From NCBI GenBank assembly GCA_028716365.1, contig JAQUPZ010000009.1:62001-126000 (forward strand): a stretch of DNA of 64,000 bases, written 5' to 3'. Below the pieces are notes generated by a model. That model was not told where the DNA came from. It worked only from the letters and a program-made list of their open reading frames with translations, and ran no database searches. How positions within the stretch are numbered: position 1 is the first letter of the stretch; each line of letters starts with the position of its first letter. The stretch comes from Kiritimatiellia bacterium. GTDB taxonomy: Bacteria > Verrucomicrobiota > Kiritimatiellia > UBA8416 > YA12-FULL-48-11. Below are positions 18,463 to 27,280 of this stretch, piece by piece. The translations under genes and the position numbers were made by a program.

Positions 18463-21400
18463 TTGCCCCCTGGAATGCTTACGACAGAACTTGAGCGGAT
18501 TGGCCGGCTGATATCCAGATGGCGAGCGGAAATTAAGTTTGTTTTCTGGGCAGTGATAACGCTGGGATGTCTGTGGATATCAGGTGTATTTGACATGCTG
18601 GTCCAGTTTGAGAGACTGGGCCGGATATTTTTCTGGCTGGTGGTGGTATCTTTCATGGGAACTGCATTCTGGCGAACGTGGAAAGTTTTATCTCAACGAT
18701 ATACCATACAGGCGGTGGCATCTATAGTTGAACGATATTTTCCGCAACTTGACAACCGGTTGATCAATTTTCTTCAGTTTTCGAACGACACTACGAAAGA
18801 TCCGTTCAAGGAAGCTTATGTTAAGAGGGGAATTCCCGAATGGAACAGCATTGACGTAAGCAAGATGAGGAACAAGAAGGCGTTGAGGTGGTCGCTTATC
18901 GGTATGGGGGTAGCTGTAGTGCTGCTGGCTATACCATGTACTATCCAGGGACGGGCATGGACTGTGGCGCTGTGGCGGATATTGAATCCATTTTCAAATG
19001 TACAGCCTGTAAGCTTGACGAAAATAGTCAGTATAGAGCCTGGTAACGCCACGGTTTTGCAGGGTAACCCAATGGTAGTGCTGTGCAAGGTACAGGGCAA
19101 GAAAGGGCACTACGTGAGTCTGGACATCAAGCCATCGGACAATAACAAAACGACCTATGTGCTTGGCCGGGTGGATGGAGGCGGGATAAAGGACTATTCG
19201 TTTAGAGTTCCCAAGGTTACGACAGACCTTGAATACAGGTTCCGGGCCGGTGATTCGCCTTCGCCAAAATGGTTCAAAGTAAAGACGAGACCTCCTCTTG
19301 CATTTGTGAAGGTGGTGCTCAATGTGAAACCGCCTGAATATACCGGGGTTGCGCCACGAACCTTTGACGGCATGGGAGAACCAGTACAGATATTTCAGGG
19401 GTCGGACATAGACGTAACGGTCAAATGCAACACTTCAGCCACAGCGGTTTCACTTACGGTGAAAGGATATGAGCCTATCAATCTTATCCAGGGAGAAGAT
19501 GACAAGACATGGATGGGCAAGTTGACTATCAAGGATGGAAACACGATCAAGGTGGCGGCAGTGGATACCTACAAGGAGAATGTTGATGCAACCATCAACT
19601 ACGAGATGCTTCCGGACAAAATACCCGTGATACAGATAGCGCAGCCTAAAGGACGCGTGACACTTGGACCGAACGGTATTCCGAACATTGAATTTACGGT
19701 AATAGATGATTATGGGGTTTTGGATGTCACGCTTGAGAAGGTTCCAACGGGCACGGCGAAGCTGAAGGAAGCCATAGGGGTACCGGTAAAGAACTGGAAG
19801 GGTGTGAACGAGAAGTTTTTTGCACAGACGTGGAAGAGTGATGACATGAAGCCGACGAAGACTGAGCCATTGGCATTCAGGATAGTGGCCAAGGACAACT
19901 GTCTGATTGGAAACGGGCATATAGTACAGTCGCCATTGATATTTTTTGAAAGCGGCGGATCACTGGCTGACATGGCAAAGAAGAAGGATAATGAAGGTCC
20001 CGTAAAGATTGCGGATACGCTGAGCAAGATAATAGATCTTCAGAGATCGAACATGTCCAATACGAAGAAGCTGTATGACGGGATAGCATTATCGAAATCC
20101 GAACAGTGGCTGCAAATTCAGGGGGAGCAGAAGAAGATACGCCAGCTTTCCGGGGAAATATTGAGGAATCCATTAAAACCGCTGGGACCTATGACGCTTA
20201 CGTTTCAGGATGTTTATGACAAGGAAATGCTTGAGGTGATATCAACGCTGGGTCGTGTGGCTGATACAAAAGAGACGGCAAACAGCAGGAACCTGTGCTG
20301 CCTGAAGAGTGTGGCAATGCAGGAGAAGATATTGAGGCAGCTTACAAACGCCGATGCGGTGGCAGACAAGACGAAACGATCGAAGAAGATTTCGGGATTG
20401 CTGATGATGATGGATGCTCTGATCAACGGGCAGACGAAGGTTCTTGTAGCTACAAAAGACTATGCGGCAAAGGCTATCGCGGTAGGAAAGACGCTTGTAG
20501 ACCAACAGGACACGCTTGCAGCAGACATGGCAGAATTTTCAAAAGCATGTCAGAGGGAAGCAAGCACATTGATGGAAAACGATAAGAATTTTGCCGAATC
20601 GTTGGCGAAGGTTGCCGAGGAATGCGAAGCAAAAAAGATAAGGCCGGACATGCTCAAGGCAGCGGAAAAGCTTGATGACAACAATCCGAAGGAAGCGGAG
20701 CCGGTGGAAACGACAGCGCTGATCAAGTTAAAGGAGCTGCAGGCAATGCTTAAAGAAGGGCAGCTTGCAGAGGCGCAGGCGGATGCGGCGAAGGCAACGG
20801 AGGAGCTGCATCTTTTGAAGGAGAAGTTGAATAAGCTTGCGCAGCTTGAGGTGAAGATTATTGACTCGATGAAGGCCATGGAGGCGCAGAAGGACATGTC
20901 AGCGGAAGAGCGTGACGAGATGGAGGAAGACATCAAGGCGCTGAAGAAGAACATGCAGGAGGCGTTGTTGCAGGTTCCAACCGATCTGAACATATTCAAG
21001 GAGTTGCAGGTTGGCAACGAAGCGGTTGAGGATGTATTCCAGATCTTTGAAGAGGTTCGTGTATCCAAGGAACAGGAAGAGGAGCTGAAGGCACAGGGTA
21101 TAACCGAGATAGCCAGCATGAAGGATGATGGTCTGCTCGAGGCTTTACAGAAAGCAGAAGGCAGAGTTGATGATATGGAAATGTGGCTTAAGCAGAGTAA
21201 TATCGAAGAAAAGACCAAATTCGTAACAGAGAATTTTGACAAGGAAGAGATGAAATTTCAGGCGCTTGGAGCGTTGAGCACACAGGCGGAAGATATTATT
21301 GGAGACCTGGTGAAGCAGAGCGAGGAAGAAGCGAAGAAAGCAGAGGACAGCGCTACAAACCAGGTAATACCGGATTTCCCAATGGGCTGGGAGGTTGGTG

Positions 21401-22077
21401 AAGGCCGCAATTCATCATTCCTTGCCAAAGGCAAATCAGGCAACCAGGCACCCGATCACAAGGAACAGGATGGCCGGGGAAACGTCGGACGGCAGGGTAT
21501 GTCTGATGGTGAAACGGGTTCATCGGGCGGTACAGTGGGAGAAGGAGATAAAAACATTGAAGCGCGCCGGACCCCGGAGCCGCTCCAGAGTGGCCAAGTC
21601 CAGCTTGATGGAGAAGCAGATGAAAGGGCAACTGGTGGTGGCAAACAGGCTTCCGGAAGTGCCGACAGTTTCGGGCAGGCGGGGAATGGGTCCAGCCGCA
21701 GGATGGATTCGACGGCACAGGGAACCATGGAAGGCCTCAAGTCTCTGATGGAAAAAACCGATGCCATGCACGTCAAGGCGTCACTCATGAATCTCAGGAC
21801 CACCGAAATTGGTGCGGCGGCCCATCATATCCGGCAGGCAGACGATGCAATCAACAGGGGAATGCCGATCAGAGAAGTAAAGGAACTTTTAAAAAGGACA
21901 ACTTCAGAATTGAAAAGAGCCTCAACGGATCTTAGCGCGGGAGTTTCTGACTCCGTGGATTCGGGTGCGGCGGTGTCAAAGCTTGAAGATGTTGTAGAAG
22001 GCGGGACTGATCAGGCACCCAAGGCCTACAAGGATTTGGTGTCTGAGTATTACAAGTCGTTAAGTGACAAGTATTGA
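18463..22077 (+). CDS. DUF4175-like giant membrane/coiled-coil protein
   Basis: A 1204-residue protein, likely started at TTG with a GGAGGG eight bases upstream; an ATG at 18475 is too far from it. It has two N-terminal helices (about 25-46, 48-70) and a third near 145-163. Ig-like beta segments cover about 170-480, and a long Glu/Lys/Ala-rich coiled coil covers about 550-965. A Gly/Ser/Gln-rich low-complexity stretch (about 980-1090) leads to a small conserved-looking tail ending in YKDLVSEYYKSLSDKY. This is the DUF4175-like large partner in MoxR/VWA clusters. Most of the gene is G-rich on the coding strand, unlike other + genes here (see findings). Confidence 0.8.
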   Translation: MPPGMLTTELERIGRLISRWRAEIKFVFWAVITLGCLWISGVFDMLVQFERLGRIFFWLVVVSFMGTAFWRTWKVLSQRYTIQAVASIVERYFPQLDNRLINFLQFSNDTTKDPFKEAYVKRGIPEWNSIDVSKMRNKKALRWSLIGMGVAVVLLAIPCTIQGRAWTVALWRILNPFSNVQPVSLTKIVSIEPGNATVLQGNPMVVLCKVQGKKGHYVSLDIKPSDNNKTTYVLGRVDGGGIKDYSFRVPKVTTDLEYRFRAGDSPSPKWFKVKTRPPLAFVKVVLNVKPPEYTGVAPRTFDGMGEPVQIFQGSDIDVTVKCNTSATAVSLTVKGYEPINLIQGEDDKTWMGKLTIKDGNTIKVAAVDTYKENVDATINYEMLPDKIPVIQIAQPKGRVTLGPNGIPNIEFTVIDDYGVLDVTLEKVPTGTAKLKEAIGVPVKNWKGVNEKFFAQTWKSDDMKPTKTEPLAFRIVAKDNCLIGNGHIVQSPLIFFESGGSLADMAKKKDNEGPVKIADTLSKIIDLQRSNMSNTKKLYDGIALSKSEQWLQIQGEQKKIRQLSGEILRNPLKPLGPMTLTFQDVYDKEMLEVISTLGRVADTKETANSRNLCCLKSVAMQEKILRQLTNADAVADKTKRSKKISGLLMMMDALINGQTKVLVATKDYAAKAIAVGKTLVDQQDTLAADMAEFSKACQREASTLMENDKNFAESLAKVAEECEAKKIRPDMLKAAEKLDDNNPKEAEPVETTALIKLKELQAMLKEGQLAEAQADAAKATEELHLLKEKLNKLAQLEVKIIDSMKAMEAQKDMSAEERDEMEEDIKALKKNMQEALLQVPTDLNIFKELQVGNEAVEDVFQIFEEVRVSKEQEEELKAQGITEIASMKDDGLLEALQKAEGRVDDMEMWLKQSNIEEKTKFVTENFDKEEMKFQALGALSTQAEDIIGDLVKQSEEEAKKAEDSATNQVIPDFPMGWEVGEGRNSSFLAKGKSGNQAPDHKEQDGRGNVGRQGMSDGETGSSGGTVGEGDKNIEARRTPEPLQSGQVQLDGEADERATGGGKQASGSADSFGQAGNGSSRRMDSTAQGTMEGLKSLMEKTDAMHVKASLMNLRTTEIGAAAHHIRQADDAINRGMPIREVKELLKRTTSELKRASTDLSAGVSDSVDSGAAVSKLEDVVEGGTDQAPKAYKDLVSEYYKSLSDKY

Positions 22078-22300
22078 TCCGGGACAAAGATCTGTACCGG
22101 TTTTAGAAATCTGTTTTACTTGTACTCTTCTTGTATATCTCAATCTCCCGAAAACATTATTTTATAGGCGGATAAAAGGGGATATGATTTTGCCTTGAGT
22201 AAATTGAAGGGCGATTATATTGTAATAGCAATTTCACGATAAATTGCGTGTGGAAATTGTAAGATCCGTCACGAATACGGACAAATAAAGAGGACATGTT

Positions 22301-23155
22301 ATGAAACGCATCTTTATCACGCTGATAGCAATAACAGCATTACTCTCTATCATGACCGGAAAGACGTATTCAGATAATCTGGTTGAAAGAGACACTGCCC
22401 AGTTCAACAAAATGTATACAGGCAAGTATCTTTATACCAATCCTGATCCTGCCGCCAAGGGTGGCCTAAAAGGTGAAATAGTGGGGCTGGAAAAGATGAT
22501 TGTTTCCGATGTCTTCGCGTTGCCACCCCACGAACCCAGATTTGTTTACAGGGCAGTTCAGGGCGGTACAGAAAACCGCATCTTTGAATTCTATGGACTT
22601 CCTCCAGCCAAATATGACCTTTTTGTGGCTTTTGAACATGAGGTATACGAAGGACTGACCCTGAACCGCTACAAAAACACCCTGACTGAAACAGACCGTA
22701 AAGCAATTGAATACATCATCAAGAAATCCGATCCTTTTTTTGAACAAAAAATAATTCACAGGGTCTCCGGAGTGACTGGCAAGAAAAAAGGCAAGGCAAG
22801 AGCCATCGTCAGCGAGATACGCCTTGGTCCAGTCACAGACATGGCCAATAACGTATATGCCGGCGCACATAAGAGAAATTATAAAATCTTTTTTCTTGAG
22901 GATGTAGGACCCGGTTACCAGATAGCAAGATCAAGGGACATTTCATCCAAATTCGTGGCGCCAGGAAAAGACATACCCAAATGGAATTACAGACCTTATC
23001 TGTCCAGCATACGGGTAACAGACTCCATGAAGGATCTCGGGAAAATTGATCTCACTATTCCAGGAGAAGAAAGAGAGCTTCCCGATCCGGTGGATGAGAT
23101 TGATCCCGGAGCAAGCATATCAGTAGATACTGAATCAACAGAAAAAAAGAAATAA
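22301..23155 (+). CDS. Secreted hypothetical protein
   Basis: A 284-residue protein with a signal peptide (residues about 1-25, MKRIFITLIAITALLS...). The start is supported by GAGG seven bases before the ATG. The mature chain is charged and beta-rich, with a strand F-Y-G-L-P-P-A-K-Y-D-L-F-V typical of small Ig/CNA-B-like folds, and ends in an acidic tail. No enzyme motif is seen and the family is not recognised. It is separated from the DUF4175-like gene by 223 bp without other genes, so it may have its own promoter, and is followed after 26 bp by the FHA-MoxR gene. Confidence 0.7.
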   Translation: MKRIFITLIAITALLSIMTGKTYSDNLVERDTAQFNKMYTGKYLYTNPDPAAKGGLKGEIVGLEKMIVSDVFALPPHEPRFVYRAVQGGTENRIFEFYGLPPAKYDLFVAFEHEVYEGLTLNRYKNTLTETDRKAIEYIIKKSDPFFEQKIIHRVSGVTGKKKGKARAIVSEIRLGPVTDMANNVYAGAHKRNYKIFFLEDVGPGYQIARSRDISSKFVAPGKDIPKWNYRPYLSSIRVTDSMKDLGKIDLTIPGEERELPDPVDEIDPGASISVDTESTEKKK

Positions 23156-23181
23156 AGACCCAACAAAGGAGTCATAAGGCA

Positions 23182-24801
23182 ATGGCTGAAATAATATTTA
23201 CCGCAGGTCCGTATACAGGTCATAAACTTGAAGTTCCCGAAACCGGAATGATTATTGGCAGGGCGGAAGAGGCCACACTGGTGCTTGATGACGGACAGGT
23301 CTCCAGCAAACATGCACAAATTGGAATACAGGAAGGAGCATGGTGCATTTATGACTTGCAAAGCTCAAATGGCACCATGGTCAACGGCCAACCGATTCAG
23401 GCTGTGGTTTTAAATAATGGAGACCTTATAGCCATTGGCGATACCCAATTCACTTTTAATATTACCGGCGCTACCATAGCACGGCAGACACTGCCACAAA
23501 CACCCCCATCTGAACCTCCGCCTGGCACACTGCAACCCGAAGCTCCTGCTGCTCCTGCCGGCGTTAGCGCAACTCCTGCAGCACAACAACCGATGTCGGC
23601 CGCTGCTCTACTGGCCGGCTCCAAGTCAGCCGCAAAAGAAGTTTCTGCACCGAATGTTGTAACTTCAAGCAAATCTTCAAAGGAAGCATCAAGTCTTTCC
23701 ACGGGTGCCAAAGCCTCAGAACAGGACGTAAAGCTCGTACAGCAGATGAGCGAAAGAACCGACAGGATCCGTAACGAAGTCGGCAAGGTCATTGTTGGAC
23801 AACGCGCAGTACTCGATGAGGTGCTTATGTGCATGATAGCCGGAGGTCACGCCTTGTTGATCGGACTTCCCGGCATGGCCAAGACACTGACCGTGTTTAC
23901 AATTGCCAAAGTACTGGATATGCAATTCAAACGTGTTCAGTTTACCCCTGACTTGATGCCTACAGACATCATAGGATCTGACGTACTCGAAACAAACAAG
24001 GAAACCAACGAAAAGGAATTCCGGTTCATCAAGGGCCCGATATTCTGTAACCTGTTGCTCGCTGACGAAATTAACCGAACTCCTCCGAAAACACAGGCCG
24101 CACTGCTGGAAGCCATGCAGGAGAAACGTGTCACCGCAGGTAATACTACTTATACCCTTGACAAACCTTTCTTCGTGCTTGCCACACAGAATCCGATTGA
24201 GCAGGAAGGTACATATCCTTTGCCAGAAGCCCAGCTTGACCGTTTCATGTTCAACATCTGGGTTGATTATCCTCTTCAGGATGAGGAAGAGAAGGTTATC
24301 GGTGCCACGACAACCGGCGGTCTTGCCGAACCGCAGCGCGTTCTCACGAAACAGGAAGTGATACAGCTTCAGGAGGTCGTGCGGAAGATTCCGGTTTCTG
24401 ATCATGTCATCAAGTACATCATTCGCCTTGTCCGTGCCACAAGGCCGCAGTACGACGATGCGCCCAAAGTGACAAAAACATATATCTCATGTGGTGCCGG
24501 TCCCCGTGCAGGACAAAACCTTGTTCTCGCAGCGAAGGCCCGTGCGGTTCTGGAAGGCCGCATACATGTCAGCTGTAATGATATCCGTAAATCGGCAATG
24601 CCTGTTCTCCGGCATCGTATCATAACGAACTTCTCCGCAGATTCTGAAGGACTTACAACAGTAGACATCGTGAAAAAGATTCTCGACGAGGTCAAGGAAC
24701 CCGGCGAGGAAACATATAATGCACCTCCAGGCGGAGCAAAGAAAGCCGCCGTTCCGGCAGCTGCTACTGTACCTGCCGCGGATGCCAAAAAGAAGAAATG
24801 A
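23182..24801 (+). CDS. FHA domain fused to MoxR-family AAA+ ATPase
   Basis: A 539-residue protein. Residues about 20-95 are a forkhead-associated domain, which binds phosphothreonine: I-I-G-R-A, V-S-S-K-H-A and S-S-N-G-T-M-V-N-G are all present. A Pro/Ala-rich linker runs to about 185. The MoxR ATPase follows, with Walker A GLPGMAKT (228-235), Walker B LLLADEINR (291-299) and sensor motif ATQNPIEQEGTYPLPEAQLD. MoxR proteins are chaperone-like ATPases working with DUF58/VWA proteins, all of which are upstream. A regulatory link to Ser/Thr kinases is inference. The stop codon overlaps the next start (ATGA). Confidence 0.92.
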   Translation: MAEIIFTAGPYTGHKLEVPETGMIIGRAEEATLVLDDGQVSSKHAQIGIQEGAWCIYDLQSSNGTMVNGQPIQAVVLNNGDLIAIGDTQFTFNITGATIARQTLPQTPPSEPPPGTLQPEAPAAPAGVSATPAAQQPMSAAALLAGSKSAAKEVSAPNVVTSSKSSKEASSLSTGAKASEQDVKLVQQMSERTDRIRNEVGKVIVGQRAVLDEVLMCMIAGGHALLIGLPGMAKTLTVFTIAKVLDMQFKRVQFTPDLMPTDIIGSDVLETNKETNEKEFRFIKGPIFCNLLLADEINRTPPKTQAALLEAMQEKRVTAGNTTYTLDKPFFVLATQNPIEQEGTYPLPEAQLDRFMFNIWVDYPLQDEEEKVIGATTTGGLAEPQRVLTKQEVIQLQEVVRKIPVSDHVIKYIIRLVRATRPQYDDAPKVTKTYISCGAGPRAGQNLVLAAKARAVLEGRIHVSCNDIRKSAMPVLRHRIITNFSADSEGLTTVDIVKKILDEVKEPGEETYNAPPGGAKKAAVPAAATVPAADAKKKK

Positions 24802-26069
24802 ACATTCCATCGGTGCTTCGTGATTCGGCAGAATGCCTCGGAATCATCGAGTCTTCGGGTGTAGTACGCGAATCACTGACAGATCGTGATATCAGGCAGG
24901 CACTTTGCCGGCCGATCTGGCCAGATAAAGGAAATCTAACGGTCTTCAACCTGGTCAAACCAGGCGAATCAATCTCCATGGTAGTTTCTGATCATACCAG
25001 GAAAACAGCTGCCAAATCTATCCTCCCAATACTAATTGATGGTCTTGTCAGAAACGGATGTTCTGTTAAAGATATGTCTATTCTTATAGCATCAGGCATA
25101 CACAGGCCCCCTACTCCTTCAGAATTAGCTGATATACTTGGGACGGATATTGTCAGACAGTTTGAGCACCGGATTTTCAGGCATGATGCAGATGACGATG
25201 CCAATATGATCGCAGTAGGTACAACAAAAAGCGGTCATTGTATAAGGGTAAATCGAAAGGCAATTGAAGCAGACCGTTTGATCCTTATTGGAGCGGCGAC
25301 CTATCATTACCACGCCGGATTCGGAGGAGGCCGGAAATCTCTTGTGCCAGGACTGGCCTCCCGTGACACAATCGCACATAATCATAGTCTTACCCTTGAT
25401 CAAATATCCGACCGTATCCATCCAATGGTCGACCTCGGTATTCTCGACAACAATCCCGTATCAGAGGAAATGCTGGAAGGTGCCAGGATGTGTAATCCTG
25501 ATATAATAATTAATACAGTTCTCACACCTGCAGGAGAGCTGGTGGGCGTTTTCTCCGGAGACCTTGACCTGGCACACAGGGCCGCATGTAAACTGGTCGA
25601 AGAAGTTTCGCGTGTTGATATTTCAAAACCCGCTGACCTTGTCATGGCATCGGCAGGTTCAGCCATAAACTGGATCCAAAGTCACAAGGCCCTGGTTAAC
25701 GCACATCGGGCAATCAAAAAAGGTGGACGAATAATTCTGGTCGCACCATGCCCGGAAGGACTGGGTGATGAACGATTTCGCTACTGGGTAAAAAAGAAAA
25801 ATTTATCAGAAATTTATCTGGAACTCAGGAAGTCCGCAGAAGTACTGGGCCAGACAGCGTTTTCGTCCATAATACGCGGAACAGATGCAATACTGGTAAC
25901 CGAAATGAATAAAAGTGATACCGCCGACCTTGGAATCAGAACGGCATCAGACACAAAATCAGCTGTTTGTTGTGTACTTGATGAAATGGCAAAAAAAGGA
26001 ATTAACAAACCAACTTATTATGTCATGCCGGAAGCAAGGTATTGCGTGCCCTTTCTTCATGCAAAATGA
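24798..26069 (+). CDS. larA: LarA-like nickel-pincer racemase family protein (DUF2088)
   Basis: A 423-residue homologue of lactate racemase LarA, whose family racemises or epimerises 2-hydroxy acids with a nickel-pincer nucleotide. The four residues that count in the Lactobacillus enzyme are in place: H102 (SGIHRP), H170 and K180 (in Y-H-Y-H-A-G-F-G-G-G-R-K), and H196 (AHNHSL). The start overlaps the MoxR stop by ATGA, so translation is coupled. No larB, larC or larE is in the window, so cofactor synthesis would come from elsewhere. Substrate not predictable; other members of this family act on acids other than lactate. The gene ends two bases from the convergent ftsZ. Confidence 0.85.
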   Translation: MNIPSVLRDSAECLGIIESSGVVRESLTDRDIRQALCRPIWPDKGNLTVFNLVKPGESISMVVSDHTRKTAAKSILPILIDGLVRNGCSVKDMSILIASGIHRPPTPSELADILGTDIVRQFEHRIFRHDADDDANMIAVGTTKSGHCIRVNRKAIEADRLILIGAATYHYHAGFGGGRKSLVPGLASRDTIAHNHSLTLDQISDRIHPMVDLGILDNNPVSEEMLEGARMCNPDIIINTVLTPAGELVGVFSGDLDLAHRAACKLVEEVSRVDISKPADLVMASAGSAINWIQSHKALVNAHRAIKKGGRIILVAPCPEGLGDERFRYWVKKKNLSEIYLELRKSAEVLGQTAFSSIIRGTDAILVTEMNKSDTADLGIRTASDTKSAVCCVLDEMAKKGINKPTYYVMPEARYCVPFLHAK

Positions 26070-26071
26070 AG

Positions 26072-27232
26072 TTATCTTTCCACCGCGATACCACGTCGCA
26101 CAAAGGTAGGTATATCAAAATCCTCGCCATCCAATACAGTCGGCTCAACATCCTTGAACCTTCCCTTGCCCGTAGGTTCCAACTTCAATTTTGTCTGAAG
26201 GTCTTTGGCCCTGCTTCCACTCCTGCTGCGTTTGGGTTTTTCACCAGTTTCGCTGATTTCACCTACCTTGGTTTCAACAGGAACTACAACAGGATCTGAA
26301 GACCATTTCTCGGAAGCTATGACCGTTATCGACACCCTGTCATGCACTTCATTATCAACAACTGTACCCATGAAAAGCTTTGCGTCTTTCTGTTTCTTTG
26401 CCGAAATGGCCTTCATAATATCGTCTATTTCTTTTAATGTCAGATCATTCCCCCCGGCAATACTCACGAGAAGAGAACGTGCATTGCTGATTACATCGCC
26501 TTTTTCAAGGAGCGAACCTTCCATCAGTGATTTAAGAGCGGATTCAATCCGGTTTGTCCCGGAGCCAATTCCATATCCAAAAGTACAAATTCCACCGCCA
26601 TTTCGCACAATAGTTTGAAGATGTGCAAAATCCAGACTAATAAAACCGGGACGCATTATAAGTTTCCAAACAGAGGATATTCCATCGCTTATAACTTCAT
26701 CTGCTTTCTCAAAAGAATCGGCCACATTTGAAACACCTATGAATTCGAAAAGCCGTTCGTTTGGAACAACAATAAGGGCATCCGAAACATCTCTGAGGGC
26801 CAAAACACCTTGTTCTGCACATTCCTTTTTCTGCTGTCCCTCAAAATTAAAGGGAAGAATTGCAAAACAAAGAGTCAGCGCTCCGCTATCGCGGGCTGCA
26901 CTCAATATCACGGGCGCTGCACCTGTTCCTGTACCCCCACCAAGTGCAACAACAAAAATAACCAGGTCTATAGATTCAAACAGACTCCTGATCATCTCAA
27001 TGTCATCTTCAGCGGCCAACCGGCCAAGATTAACGTCACCTCCGGTTCCAAGGCCAGCAGTCCGGGTGGACCCGATCTGCAGTTTCGTTGTCGCATGGGA
27101 AGATGCAAGCACCTCGGTATCGGTGCTGATCGCAGTAACAGCAGGTCCCCAATGGCAGGTTCTGGCAATCCAATCCACCACCTTGCAGCCCCCACCGCCA
27201 AGACCAACTATACTTACTTTTCTCTCGTGCAT
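26072..27232 (-). CDS. ftsZ: Divergent cell division GTPase FtsZ
   Basis: A 386-residue FtsZ: tubulin signature GGGTGTG at residues 98-104, nucleotide-binding VGLGGGGCK at 9-17 in place of the usual G-G-G-G-N, and a conserved C-terminal peptide DIPTFVRR. It polymerises at the division site. In the T7 synergy loop, normally N-x-D-F-A-D, this protein reads S-L-D-F-A-H (199-204): the Asp equivalent to E. coli D212, needed for GTP hydrolysis across subunits, is His (codon 26621-26623). It follows ftsA in the same direction after 48 bp, and is the last gene of the - strand dcw cluster. Confidence 0.93.
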   Translation of the reverse strand: MHERKVSIVGLGGGGCKVVDWIARTCHWGPAVTAISTDTEVLASSHATTKLQIGSTRTAGLGTGGDVNLGRLAAEDDIEMIRSLFESIDLVIFVVALGGGTGTGAAPVILSAARDSGALTLCFAILPFNFEGQQKKECAEQGVLALRDVSDALIVVPNERLFEFIGVSNVADSFEKADEVISDGISSVWKLIMRPGFISLDFAHLQTIVRNGGGICTFGYGIGSGTNRIESALKSLMEGSLLEKGDVISNARSLLVSIAGGNDLTLKEIDDIMKAISAKKQKDAKLFMGTVVDNEVHDRVSITVIASEKWSSDPVVVPVETKVGEISETGEKPKRSRSGSRAKDLQTKLKLEPTGKGRFKDVEPTVLDGEDFDIPTFVRRGIAVER

Positions 27233-27280
27233 GAATTATCTCTCTGCATTAAATAAATCATCTGTCAATCAGAACAATGA

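Noticed and set aside
20550..21242. A 230-residue Ser/Ala/Phe-rich - strand frame
   Set aside because: Antisense of the Glu/Lys/Leu-rich coiled coil of the DUF4175-like gene; such biased coding creates long antisense frames. No start signal or family motif.
22180..22230. Promoter-like TTGAGT/TATATT pair before the secreted 22301 gene
   Set aside because: Spacing is about 15 bases and the -35 is poor; the region is AT-rich, so chance matches are likely.
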